A stretch of 64,000 nucleotides of DNA. Source: Steromphala cineraria (Eukaryota; Mollusca; Gastropoda; Trochida; Trochidae). Shown piece after piece: positions 1 to 10,936 of this stretch. A program made the translations under genes and the position numbers. Below the pieces are notes generated by a model. The model was given only the letters and a program-made list of their open reading frames with translations, did not search any database and had not been told where the DNA came from. How positions within the stretch are numbered: the first letter of the stretch is position 1; every line of letters begins with the position of its first letter. Where the stretch lies: contig OU744725.1 of NCBI GenBank assembly GCA_916613615.1, positions 63,620,575-63,684,574 on the forward strand, written 5' to 3'.

Positions 1-654
1 TCTTCATTGATAAGTAAGATAAGATACTGCTTCATTACCCGAATGTGTGTACATCAGGGTTAAGAACATGTACAGTAAGATCAGTACAATGGTTCTCTTA
101 ATGATCACGCAAGAGAAAACTGACACAAAGGTGTTACTGGACTCAGTAACATGCATTCAATCTAATCTGCAGTGTGCCCAGATGAAAATATCCCAAAGAC
201 AGTTGGCGAGGTGATATGCCAGCATAAACACGTCAGAAAAATGTTGCATTGCTAGTCTCTGTGAAAAAAATCATTTCTATCTACTTTATTTCTATCAAAA
301 TGTTCCTTGATCATTAAATAACTGGGTAGAAATAGTAGAGTAATATCCATGTTAAAACCATCATAATAGTGTCAACATCTATCTCTGTTAAAACAATTTC
401 TCTTTTGCATTATAAACTTCTGGAGATGTGTGAATCTTAATCTTAGGTTCATATTTTGATTCCTCTTTCTTTTAAATGCCTGTTTCAATGGGTCGTTGGT
501 TAGTTTGGCTTCAGAGAGCTGTTAGTTTGTATACGGTAACATCAACTAATGTTAGTTAACACTACATATCTATTGCTTAGACCATTAGGTGAACCAAGCC
601 AATATCCTTGATTGTTTTCATGGGAACTTCCACAGTTTTCAGATTCAACTTTTC
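1..654. other. Non-coding AT-rich flank, no gene seen
   Basis: No open frame of useful length, no RNA gene and no clear repeat is visible here. The sequence is AT-rich and grades into the first degenerate units of the adjacent minisatellite. Confidence 0.6.
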
Positions 655-2450
655 TTCACAGTAAATGTCGACAATATCTAAGGAAATAGCTTTTGGCCAA
701 GAAAATATATATTTCAAAGCTACTGTCGGCAATGTCCACTAAAGTGGAATTAAGACCAAGAATAAAACATTTTCACAGAGTCTGTCTTCGAGAATGGCTT
801 TGAGGACAACAAAAAATTTATTTAGCTGTCGTCGGCAATTCCAATGAAAATTAAGTAAACTATGAAAACTATTATTTTTTACAGCAAATGTTAACATTTC
901 CAAATGTTGGTTTCAGGTCCAAAATAATACATTTCATATAGCAACTGGCGGCAATTCCATGACAAAAGGGTTAAGATCCAAAAATATACATTTTTACAGA
1001 ACCTGCCGACAATTTCAATGAAATTGGGTTAAGATTCCAAAAAGATACATTTCATATAGGAACTGTCGGCAATTCCCATGAAACATGGATTAAGTGTCCA
1101 AAACATCATTATTTTACAGCATCTGTAGGTAATGTTTATGAAAGTGGGGTTACGGTCCACAAGATATACATTTTATATAGCAACTGTCGGCAATTCCAAT
1201 TAAATGTGGGTTAAGTGTCCAAAATAATTATTTTATATAGCAACTGTCGGTTATATTTATGAAAGTGGGTTTAAGGTCCACAAAATATACATTTTATATA
1301 GCAACTGTCGGCAATTCCAATTAAACGTGGGTTAAGTGTCCAAAATATTTATTTTATATAGCAACTGTCGGTTATATTTATGAAAGTGGGTTTAAGGTCC
1401 ACAAAATATACATTTTATATAGCAACTGTCGGCAATTCCAATTAAATGTGGGTTAAGGGTAAAAAATATGTATTTTATATAACAACTGTCGGTTATATTT
1501 ATGAAAGTGGGGTTAAGGTCCACAAAATATACATTTTATATAGCAACTGTCGGCAATTCCAATTAAATGTGGGTTAAGGGTCCAAAATATGTATTTTATA
1601 TAACAACTGTCGGTTATATTTATGAAAGTGGGGTTAAGGGCCACAAAATATACATTTTATATAGCAACTGTCGGCAATTCCAACTAAATGTGGGTTAAGG
1701 GTCCAAAATATGTATTTTATATAACAACTGTCGGTTATATTTATGAAAGTGGGGTTAAGGTCCACAAAATATACATTTTATATAGCAACTGTCGGCAATT
1801 CCAACTAAATGTGGGTTAAGGGTCCAAAATATGTATTTTATATAACAACTGTCGGTTATATTTATGAAAGTGGGGTTAAGGGCCACAAAATATACATTTT
1901 ATTTAGCAACTGTCGGCAATTCCAACTAAATGTGGGTTAAGGGTAAAAAATATGTATTTTATATAATAACTGTCGGTTATATTTATGAAAGTGGGGTTAA
2001 GGGCCACAAAATATACATTTTATATAGCAACTGTCGGCAATTCCAATTAAATGTGGGTTAAGGGTCCAAAATATGTATTTTATATAACAACTGTCGGTTA
2101 TATTTATGAAAGTGGGGTTAAGGGCCACAAAATATACATTTTATAGAGCAACTGTCGACAATTCCCATGAAACGTAGTTTAAGGATCCAAAATATACATT
2201 TCATATAGCAACTGTCGGCAATTTCCACGAAACATGGGTTGAGGCCCAACATATTGTTATTATACAGCAATGTCGGTAACATTTATGAAACTGGGGATAA
2301 GTTCCAAATGTATACATTTCATAGAGCAACTGTCGGCAATTACCATGAAACGTTGGGTAACGATCCAAAATATATACGATTATTTTACAGCAACTGTCGG
2401 TAATATTTATGAAAGTACATGATATACAACACTTTTTGGTTACTTTCATA
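655..2450. repeat. Minisatellite of ~60-bp units in a 121-bp dimer
   Basis: About 30 head-to-tail units begin with a variant of CAACTGTCGG followed by a GGGTTAAG core and an ATTTTATATAG end. Two unit types alternate: a 60-bp type reading GCAATTCC after the start, and a 61-bp type reading TTATATTTATGAAAG. Dimer starts fall at 1181, 1302, 1423, 1544, 1665, 1786, 1907, 2028 and 2149, which is exactly 121 bp each time with no indel. Units before about 1,140 and after about 2,160 are clearly diverged and the dimer order is lost, the pattern expected from unequal exchange that homogenises the centre. Short reading frames here are by-products of the repeat. Confidence 0.93.
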
Positions 2451-3331
2451 AAGTGTGTTCAAGGACCTAAAGTATGTTTCTAACACCTCCAATATAGGTT
2501 TATATCCATGAAAATGGGGAGAAAATATAGGAATGTTTTCACAGTGTCGGGTTTATTTCCCTAGTCTGTCATCCAGACCCTGGAGCAAAAATGGTCAATT
2601 GACATCCGATCCAGTATAGAAAAGTATAGCAAGTCTAGATCACTCAGCTCTGAAGTTAAAGCATCTTCTGAGCTCCGTTTTGTTATAATAAATGAATTGT
2701 TTAAAAATAGTTTCAATATTGAAAAATTATTATTATATTAAGTGTTGATAAAATGTAATGATCTTTCATACAGCAGCACAGAAATATGATTTTATTACTT
2801 ATATACTATAAAATTAGCTTTAAAGAACATCGGGATAAGAATGAATATTTCATATGTTAAGGAATGTAATTTTTATTATAAGTTTATTCAAGAAATACAT
2901 ACATTTTAACATAAGGGATATCATGTTTTTGCATGAAACATGCCATCTCAGGACTGCCAGATACGTAGGTGTATTGATTGATGCATGTTTAGATGAATTT
3001 ATGATTGTGATAAAGGCTCTCTCATGGATTGCTAATAACTTCAAAAGTCTCCCCTTATAGAAGCTGTGAATATAGTCTCACTTTACAGGATAAAATCTAA
3101 GGTCAATATTGTTTAAACGTTTTTTTATATGAAAGATGATCCAAAATTATTTTCCCTTTTCTGATACCATTTCAACAAGAACTTTTGAGTTTTGTCATGG
3201 CTCAAACTGATACATGTAATACAGTTATGCGCCTACAGTGTGTCGGAAATCTCTCTTTTAAAAGGAATAGTTTAACTTTTGTTTTCAGTTTAGTGATATG
3301 GTTATAAGAATAAAAGTACCGAGGGTACAGA
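2451..3331. other. Non-coding spacer, no gene seen
   Basis: AT-rich sequence between the minisatellite and the next repeat element. Two overlapping frames of under 70 codons on opposite strands near 2,850-3,060 show no domain, no compositional bias and no supporting signals. No RNA gene or clear repeat was recognised. Confidence 0.5.
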
Positions 3332-3471
3332 AGCTCACCTTAAAATGAATGATGTGGTAGTATAGTTTAATTGTGTAACCATCTTTTATATGAAAAAAAT
3401 TGATTATGGCTGCCATCATATTTTTTAGGAGAGTGTAGCAATTTATGTATTTGGCTTTGTGTATTTCGAGA

Positions 3472-3553
3472 AGCATAGTGTGCCGAGCATGTAAACCTGA
3501 ACTCTGGCTAAGCCCTTTTGTGTGGTATTTAAAGACTTGACGGGAGAGAACAT
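3472..3553 (+). repeat. Direct repeat copy 1 (480 bp from copy 2)
   Basis: This ~82-bp stretch aligns without gaps to 3952-4033. Shared blocks include CATAGTG, CTGAACTCTGG, GGTATTTAAA and GGGAGA, all exactly 480 bp apart, with roughly 70% identity by eye. It lies within the pearl/Helitron-like candidate and may be an older internal duplication of its left part. Confidence 0.65.
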
Positions 3554-3951
3554 GCATTGTTGTGAAAATATAAATAATTTCACAAAACATAGTTAGCTTA
3601 TGTCCTAAATTGATTTTGTGTCAAGAAGAACTTCTGTTAGATAAAGAAATGGTACAAATATGAGTAAAACACAGGAACTGGAACCTGATGCAAAATAACT
3701 CTTTCCACATCAACTTATCATGTAGATTGCTAAACACAAAGCTTATTGTTGACAAGTTTTGTGGAAGTTGTTATTCTTAGAAAGAACACATCACTGTCAT
3801 GAGAATACAAGTCTTTTCCATAACTCTAATTGCATACACATGGCCATATAGCATAATGCTCTACCATATCAATTGGGTCAGGTTGATTATGCAACAGACT
3901 AGCAGCTGATACTGTGATGCTAACAGCCTGTATTGGGATGTGTATTAGAAA

Positions 3952-4033
3952 ACCATAGTGGACTCAACAGGAATATCTGAACTCTGGTTGACCCCTTATG
4001 TGCGGTATTTAAAAGAATATAAGGGAGATACCA
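3952..4033 (+). repeat. Direct repeat copy 2
   Basis: Second copy of the ~82-bp repeat, in the same orientation as 3472-3553 and in gap-free register at 480 bp. Confidence 0.65.
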
Positions 4034-4302
4034 TTGTTTAAAATTTAACATGATGTTGAATGTGATTGGGTTTTTGCAGCTAGTTGCCATAAAGATTTTA
4101 AACAAATTAATTAATTGTTTGACTTTCATTTTAATTTATTTTAGAAACACTTAAAAATAAAGAACAACTTGCATGACAATCTTAAATATCCATAATCAAG
4201 ATAATATTATGATTAGTAAGTTCAAATTAGAGAATTTATATGGAGCGAGTGATCACTTGATGCAAGCTTAAAATTTAACATAATAATGATGTGTCATCTG
4301 CA

Positions 4303-4765
4303 GCTGAAAAGTCAATATGGCTGCTATTGCGGCCATCTTGGATTCTCAAAACTGAAACGTCTACCTTTCTGTGCGGAATCACCATAGGTATAACATAATA
4401 CAATTTCAGAATGATATCTATATTGGTGTAGAAGGGGTAGTCCTTTTCATGAAATCTAATTGAAAATTCAATATGGCTGCCATGGCGGCCACATTGGATT
4501 CTCAAAACTGAAACTTCTACCTTTCTGTGCAAATCACCATAGTTATAACATACTACAATTTCAGAATGATATCTAGATTGGTTTAGGAAGAGTAGTCTTT
4601 TTCATGAAATCTAATTGAAAATTCAATATGGCTGCCATGGCGGCCATCTTGGATTCTCAAAACTGAAACGTCTACCTTTCTGTGAGGAATCACAATGGGT
4701 ATAACATACTACAATTTCAGAATGATATCTGGATTCGTTTAGGAGGAGTAGTCTTTTTCGTGAAA
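4303..4765 (+). repeat. Three ~155-bp tandem core repeats
   Basis: CAATATGGCTGC recurs at 4313, 4469 and 4624, spacings 156 and 155 bp. Each unit continues with GCGGCCA, TTGGATTCTCAAAACTGAAAC, CTACCTTTCTGTG and AATTTCAGAATGATATCT-type blocks. Divergence between units is moderate, so the array is not recent. The unit length is close to the ~160-bp core of bivalve pearl elements. Frames on the minus strand across it are repeat-derived. Confidence 0.85.
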
Positions 4766-4812
4766 GTTTACGGAGTGACAGACGGACGACGGACGAAGCG
4801 CCACGACATAAC

Positions 4813-4841
4813 CTCACATTTACTTTGTAAAGGTGAGCTAA
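4813..4841 (+). other. Terminal hairpin followed by CTAA
   Basis: CTCACATTTAC (4813-4823) pairs with GTAAAGGTGAG (4827-4837) across a TTT loop with one mismatch, and CTAA follows at 4838-4841. Helitrons characteristically end in a short hairpin followed by CTRR, which this fits, although in classic Helitrons a few bases usually separate the two. Confidence 0.5.
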
Positions 4842-6069
4842 AAAGCTGTACACATTCCTAGCTCAGCAATCATCACACTTGTTTTGTGCAAACCTAACTT
4901 TGGGTTTTTTTTCACATTGGCTATCCCAATTTTTCATTATTGATTGCAGGCTATTTAGAGACAATATCATGATTAATATTTAATTGTTTTAAACTTCCTT
5001 TCTTATATCTAAACTGAGAACAAAAGTTAAAATATTCTTTAAACAAACATATTGTTAAATAAAAGGACTCTTTGATCAGACTCAAGAGGAGGTGGTTTGT
5101 TTTCCTTTGAAGATTTCAAGAGTAATGAAAAAAGCAAAACAGTTTATTTTTTATTAGTTGAAATTGTTTGTTACATAAATCGCATGCATCAGTAATTTCA
5201 TTAAAAGATCAAATTTCATTACTGGGTAATGAGTGATCAATCATCAAAGAGTCAGGTTTTGTCAACATCTCGTGATCTGTCAAATTCTTTAGTCCTTAGT
5301 CCGCGTCTGCTGCAAGATTCAGTCTCTGGATACAGAGTGTCTGAAATCATAATACATATTTTGAGATACTTACACAAGTTACTCTGTAGGTCACTATAGC
5401 ATAAATTGAATATAAAAAGGAGATAGCAAAGGCTAGAAAAATTCTAGGTGATGCCCTAATATTGATTTCATAGTAAGATTATTTACAATTACCCCAGTAA
5501 TAAATTAAAATTAATCAGTCACTTGTGAAAATAACATTGTTTAAAAAATTTAATTTCAGTACTCTGAAAAAAATAGCAAAAGACCCTCTAGATTGATGGA
5601 TCTTGAGAAATAGTTGAAAAAGTAAAAAAGTTTACCTCCAACTACTTTCATCGGTAAATTCTGGTAAATAAGACTTCTTATTTATAAAAATAACCCAGTA
5701 TACCAGTGGGATAACAAAATGGACAAGTATAGACTTATCATTCTGAATAAATGTTTTAGAAAAAGTTTATAAGAGTTTACTTCATGATCTCACAACACGT
5801 AGAAACTAATACTTACAAATTTCTGTATTAATATGAAAGAATATTGTCAGTCCACTTCAGGAACTGCTTGGTGGTCTGTCAGTTGAGTTCATGTTCTCTC
5901 TGAAAAGGTTAAAGTAAATTATAAAGACTGATGTAGTGGCTGAAAATTGAATTTGAGTCTTTAAAGACAATGTAAACAACACTATCAGATCCCCAACAAA
6001 TTGAATTGCTGAAATTTGCAGACATGAGAAAGATGGTTATATTGAGAACAATATCTAACAAAATTTGGA
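4842..6069. other. Non-coding spacer, no gene seen
   Basis: AT-rich with no supportable gene. The only structure noted is an 11-bp inverted repeat, GACTCTTTGAT at 5066-5076 and ATCAAAGAGTC at 5243-5253, which could mark the ends of a decayed ~190-bp element but has no convincing target duplication. Confidence 0.45.
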
Positions 6070-6390
6070 ATTACGTATTCAGACGTATAAGCGCCCAGGG
6101 TGCTTAAAAAATTGTCTTGGGTGGGCGCTTATTAAATTGGTGTGATGACCGAAAAATAAATGCGTGTTGTGATAGAAAACAATTATAGACACTCGACTCG
6201 ATTGGAAATTCCCTGTAGACTCACTTAACTGATGTTCACAGGCTCTCAGTGACACGTCTGATGGGGTTGTTGAATTGAATTTCTCTACATTGAATTTACT
6301 ATTTTAGTATCGCTGTTACATGGGCAGTTATAAGACCTACTTACAAAACCTTTTAGAGCAGGGCGCTTATTTGGTCAAATACTGTATATT
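6070..6390. repeat. Dispersed-repeat candidate with GGGCGCTTAT ends
   Basis: ATAAGCGCCC at 6087-6096 and GGGCGCTTAT at 6361-6370 form a perfect 10-bp inverted repeat, and a third copy lies at 6123-6132. Outside the right copy, TTGGTCAAATACTGTAT mirrors, imperfectly, the left flank ATTCAGACGTAT. The structure suggests a decayed non-autonomous DNA transposon of about 320 bp. Exact ends and superfamily cannot be set from one copy. Confidence 0.4.
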
Positions 6391-8902
6391 TTATCAATTT
6401 TTTTGAAAAGACGTTTCCACAATGGTGTAACAATAAAAATTTATGATAATCCATAGTGGTGATGTCACTCTATTGTGTTAACAGTTGATTACATAGGTCA
6501 ATTTGCTGTACTAGACATTTTAACAGGTAAATTTCTGAGTGTACTAACCAAAATTCATCTACACAATTAACAATTCAACCAGTCCTTTAATCTTCCTGTC
6601 AATGCTTTAGCTGGCCCGGCATCTTTTCACGATCGAGCTATATGACTATCACTTATTTCGAATCCTTCACTGAATCCACTGCTAATAATGATTTGTGAAA
6701 AATGATTATGATGTATTTCAATTTCAGATGTTTGCTCACAAATTTAACTAAAAGGCAAGATGTCTCGGTGTGAACAATTGATTTAGTTTTGAGATGAACA
6801 CAAATGAGAACAGGTACATCTGTATGTCTCTATGAACCACTGCTACCAACCCACAGTTCTTTTTTGTGTTTAGGTGGGGCACAATACTCAGTGCACTAAA
6901 AAGTTAACAGTTGATAAATGTCTTCTGTTATGAAAACCTGCCTGAAACATCCATTTGTTTCTTCATAGTGGTGTGAGTACTTCGTGTGTAAACCAGGTGG
7001 TGTAGACTTCATGCCATGTTTCTTGCCTCAGGTTTGTCACCCCGACACTTCAGGTTAGCTGGGGAATGAAGAAACAGGATGAAATATTTCTACAGTTATA
7101 CTTTTGCAACATTATATGGTGATGGAACACATTAATCAATGTACCCAGACAGGTTTTTAATGAAGTAGTTATCCCTGATATTTAGATTATCGTCATTTCA
7201 TGTAAACATCAATTTATTTCACACAAGCAATTTCTACCCTAGGATGATGATATTAGTTACACAGTGTTTTGAAAGAATGGACTGGATAACAAGACCCTTG
7301 TAGACCTAGTATTTCCTGAGGCGGTCTGAGCAGTGTGAATAACTAAATTCACAATACAGAGAATATGACAGTTATAAAGTTCTATAAGTGTGACTCAAAG
7401 TACCAAAATATGTGGTCTTGATAAATAAAAGAACTAAAAAGAAAATTTCATATGTTATATATATTTATATGTTATGAATTGCATAAATATGGCAATCACA
7501 ATATGAATAAACTCTGAAATCTCCCTACTCATATTGGTAACTGTCAATTTTAAAGTTCACATAACAAGCATACCTCAGTATTTTCTTTGGATTAGGTATA
7601 TGAATGTCTGATTAAAATATTGTATAATTTGTCAAAGGTTGCTACTCAAATATGTTCAATTTGGTAATGATAGCTGTTTTTGAATGAACACTTTTGTTGG
7701 GCCTCTTAGATCTATCTGGCCATAGGGTGTACTGGCTATACCAATACAACTACACTGCAGTGGCTAAAAAATCTGTAAGTCCCAGGTCACTGACAGCCTG
7801 ACACCCAAAATTTACCTGCGACTTCCTTAAAACTTCATAGAAAAGTCAAGGACTTATCAGGAGCCTGCAACGAGAGATAACATATATTTTCTTACAGCAC
7901 TCTCATCGGTATAAAGTGAATCAAATCGTGAGAACGTGAAACGAAACCCGGGAAACCAGTTAGCCACTATCGCTGAAAGCACATTATATGATTGGATTGC
8001 TATAGATATACAGAGAAACAAAGGTTTTGGCAAGATAAATATCCGCAAGAGGGTTACAAATGCTTATTGATATGCTCTTTGCTAGTTCCATATTGGAAAC
8101 TATTCAAACTGTAAAAACTTTGTCATTGATGAAATGATTAGAGCATAATTCTGTACATTGTTTAACAATATTTTTCAGAATGATGTATGTTTTTCTAATA
8201 TCATGTATGTTACTGACATGAATGATCATGTATCTGATATCTCTGGTACCCTATAGAACTGTACATTATTGCAGAATAAAGGGCTGTCTGCTCATCTGAT
8301 CATGTATGATCTGTTTACAAACCGTTAAAAATTCCATTACTCATAGGAAGCTGCAACTTAAATCTCTATTTGTGGCCTCAGCTTCTGAAAAAAAATAGAA
8401 AGATAAATAACTATTAAGGTATACAATTACACATCATAAAAGAACAGTTCATAAACATTCTAATACTGCTCATGGCAAAAGTTGTCCAAAAATTATAAGG
8501 CAAACTGACTGAGGTTTGGACATCACTTAAGTACAGGTAAATCTGTAACACCTGGTGCATTTATATATCAATTTCTGCAAGCAATTTATTTGTTTCAAAA
8601 ATTTATTTTCAATGTGTATTGACATCTGTTTCTTTGATAAACATTTTAGAGATATTTGTCAACTATATTGGCCATCCATAGTTATTTTGGAATGAATTAT
8701 TTGAAATTTTAAATATATCAAAATGACCTTGGTTTGGACAGTTTTGACCATGGTAAGGACGAGTGCAAACTTCCTTAGTCTAAAGGGATTGATGAATATA
8801 AAGATTGCACGACAAATGCTTAAGAAACATGAAGTTTTCAACCAACACATGTGACAAAACAAGTTTCTTTATATAAACATTTAGTTTAGTATCAGCGTTT
8901 AA
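6391..8902. other. Non-coding spacer of 2.5 kb, no gene seen
   Basis: No frame above about 67 codons and none with recognisable features. Poly-A/T runs are frequent. No RNA gene, tandem repeat or clear terminal inverted repeat was found by reading. Confidence 0.45.
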
Positions 8903-9259
8903 AGGGGCAGGAGCACGTTTTTTTATAATTTTTTATTTGAAAAATTTCACTGATTAAATGTAAGTTAATGTTAAATGTATTATTTTGACAGTGTCAAAAA
9001 TCTCATAACACAAGCCAATTATCCATAGTAAGAGGACAAAGTATGAAGATTCACGTTAAATTCATTGGCGGCCATTTTTTTGTGAACACCTTAATTCAAT
9101 TTGTGCAAGAAAAAGGAATCGCATGGCTAAACTTTACGTTATATATTTGAATTATTACTGCTCCATTTAGTTTAAATACATTGTCTTTCAATTGGAACCA
9201 TTAATTTTCATTTTCCTGACATCACCTTATATTCCCCCTAAAAACGTGCTACTGCCCCT
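8903..9259. mobile_element. 357-bp MITE with TTAA target duplication
   Basis: Terminal inverted repeats of about 20 bp read AGGGGCAGGAGCACGTTTTT on the left and AGGGGCAGTAGCACGTTTTT on the right when reverse-complemented, one mismatch. TTAA is present on both sides at 8899-8902 and 9260-9263. A TTAA target site is the hallmark of piggyBac-type transposition, so a piggyBac-like non-autonomous element is the best family guess, though the terminal bases are not diagnostic. No coding capacity. Confidence 0.8.
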
Positions 9260-9267
9260 TTAAGAAA

Positions 9268-9380
9268 TAGAGTAACCCTAACCATCAACTTTTATAGTTA
9301 AAGCACAGGGCTGAAGGTTATAATATTTCAGGGCAAAACTATACTTTATTGAAAAACACATGATGGTTTGGGCTACTCTA
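9268..9380. mobile_element. ~113-bp inverted-repeat element next to the TTAA MITE
   Basis: The left end reads TAGAGTAACCCTAACCATCA and the right end, reverse-complemented, TAGAGTAGCCCAAACCATCA, 18 of 20 matching. TA at both outer ends could be a target duplication as in Tc1/mariner-type MITEs. It lies only about 5 bp from the right TTAA of the previous element. Family assignment is weak. Confidence 0.5.
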
Positions 9381-10401
9381 TTACTTTCTAGTATGTCGAA
9401 CTTAAATCCCATGTTTAATTGGTTATAGTCTATTACAAAAGTAACCAATTTGGTGAACTTCTTAAAACTGTGATGTAAACAAGAACATTGAGTGGTAAAA
9501 CTGTCCAGACCTCAATGGAGATGATATTCATGACTTAAATCTATATGGGGGTAACCAGGTTTTTGGACACACTGTGTTAAAATAATTGTATTGTACAGTA
9601 TGATTAGTGACCCTATTATTTTGGTAACCCTATTATCGTATATTGTAACCCTATATATATATTAAATTTATTTTAGTCTCCAATGCTTACAATGAATATT
9701 TCTTATTGTAAATCACATATTCATTTATGAAATATTTACTGAAACTGCAATAATAAAATTATGATCATATCTTCAAATATATTTATCTGATTGTGTCTAT
9801 ATTTTGTATGTGAATAGTTTGATAGATAACAATAAGAAATGTTTGATGAAGAGTAATTATTATTACCTTTCTGCCTCATTTAAGTAGGTTATTAATAAGT
9901 TTGAAATCGATTGAGAAATTCTTTTTTAATTGATAAATTTTGATAAACGATCCAACAATTCAGAAGCCATGTCACTTGAATATTATAAATACATTTATTG
10001 CAAAAATAATAAAATATGTCAATTTGTTAAAGTGTTCAGCCTACTCATTTAAATGGCTACCCGGTAAAACTGACAAGGCATTTTTTTTCTATACGAAATT
10101 ACTTTTTATAGCTTTGCAAATATTATGTTTAATATTCAATTTAGATTCAGTTTGTAAATATTGATCTTTCTATCTGATGTTATATATAGAGAATAACTTA
10201 TTAACTAGATAGGAACAGTTACACTTCTGTTTATATAAATAGATAGAAATTTAACATATTTGGGAAGAACATTTCTGCAGTTTAAATAAAGAATTATTGT
10301 TTAGATTGTACTTATATCAAAGGAACTATTCATGTGCAACAATAAGTCCCACGATAATAGGGACCACGTAACAGGTTCATACATCTCTGAACATCAGTGT
10401 A
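9381..10401. other. AT-rich spacer with three GTAACCCTAT-like motifs
   Basis: Very AT-rich, no gene. Around 9605-9655 the related words GTGACCCTATTAT, GTAACCCTATTAT and GTAACCCTATATAT occur in quick succession, resembling the end of the small inverted-repeat element at 9268 and possibly a decayed relative of it. Confidence 0.4.
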
Positions 10402-10409
10402 TTGGCCAA

Positions 10410-10789
10410 TAGGGATGTCACGATACACCAATGCATCGATGCATGGTCATGGTACAGTTCACGATACAATACACGAAACAGTTAACTAATTCATACACAT
10501 TTTAAATGAATATCGTTACATTTTTTGTAAATATATAAGTTGGTTAAAATCCTTGTTAAGATAGCTTAAATACAGCATTAAATTACTATTTCATGAAGAA
10601 AACTGGCTTAATTTTGTGTTTTAATGCTGATTACTCAGATAATTCTCTTTAGAAATATAAAAGTTTTATGCCTCAATTTGTATCTCACCGAAACGTCGCA
10701 TTTAGTGTGTTGGGATATGTATTGTATAGTGGCCTCAGTATCGTTTTATATGTATCATATCGCGAAGTATCTGTATTGTGACATCCCTA
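10410..10789. mobile_element. 380-bp hAT-type MITE
   Basis: The left end TAGGGATGTCACGATAC and the right end (reverse complement TAGGGATGTCACAATAC) form a 17-bp terminal inverted repeat with one mismatch. Directly outside are TTGGCCAA (10402-10409) and TTGGCCAC (10790-10797), an 8-bp target duplication with one substitution, as made by hAT transposases. The interior has no transposase; its ends are rich in CGATAC/GTATCG-like words that often serve as subterminal sites in hAT elements. It is therefore non-autonomous and moderately old. Confidence 0.85.
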
Positions 10790-10809
10790 TTGGCCACTAT
10801 TTTTTTAAT

Positions 10810-10936
10810 ACTACCGGGGTTTTCCGAAAGCAAGCCCGGGGCTTCTATACGGAAAATAGGGTTTTTGACAACTGAACTTTGGGGCTAAATAGAAGACCAG
10901 GCTTTTATTCGGAAACATGGGCTTGTATTCGGTAGT
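10810..10936. repeat. ~127-bp inverted-repeat structure beside the hAT MITE
   Basis: ACTACCG at 10810-10816 is mirrored by CGGTAGT at 10930-10936. Inside are repeated CGGAAA, GGGCTT and TTCGG words in both orientations, for example AAGCCCGGGGCTT near 10830-10845. It looks like a small palindromic dispersed repeat; no target duplication could be fixed. Confidence 0.4.

Larger units (their letters stand above)
3332..4841. mobile_element. Pearl/Helitron-like non-autonomous element (candidate)
   Basis: The segment is bounded by a 10-bp inverted repeat, AGCTCACCTT at 3332-3341 and AAGGTGAGCT at 4830-4839. Inside are a direct-repeat pair 480 bp apart, three ~155-bp tandem cores, an ACGG-rich stretch (4782-4796), and at the right end an 11-bp-stem hairpin followed at once by CTAA. 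Pearl elements of bivalves are non-autonomous, Helitron-related, carry short arrays of ~160-bp core repeats and are often next to ACGG-type microsatellites, so the order matches well. No transposase or Rep/helicase frame is present, so it would depend on an element elsewhere. The left boundary is the least certain part; the region could also be a composite of two unrelated repeats. Confidence 0.5.

Noticed and set aside
655..2450. Telomere-like repeat or CRISPR array
   Set aside because: GGGTTAAG words occur once per ~60-bp unit and are not tandem TTAGGG. Units are directly adjacent without unique spacers and the context is animal DNA.
5066..5253. 188-bp MITE bounded by GACTCTTTGAT
   Set aside because: Only 11 bp of terminal match, no convincing target duplication and no support for the interior.
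7857..8048. Short minus-strand 63-codon frame as a small gene
   Set aside because: No signal peptide, domain, promoter or repeat support; its length is within chance for this sequence.
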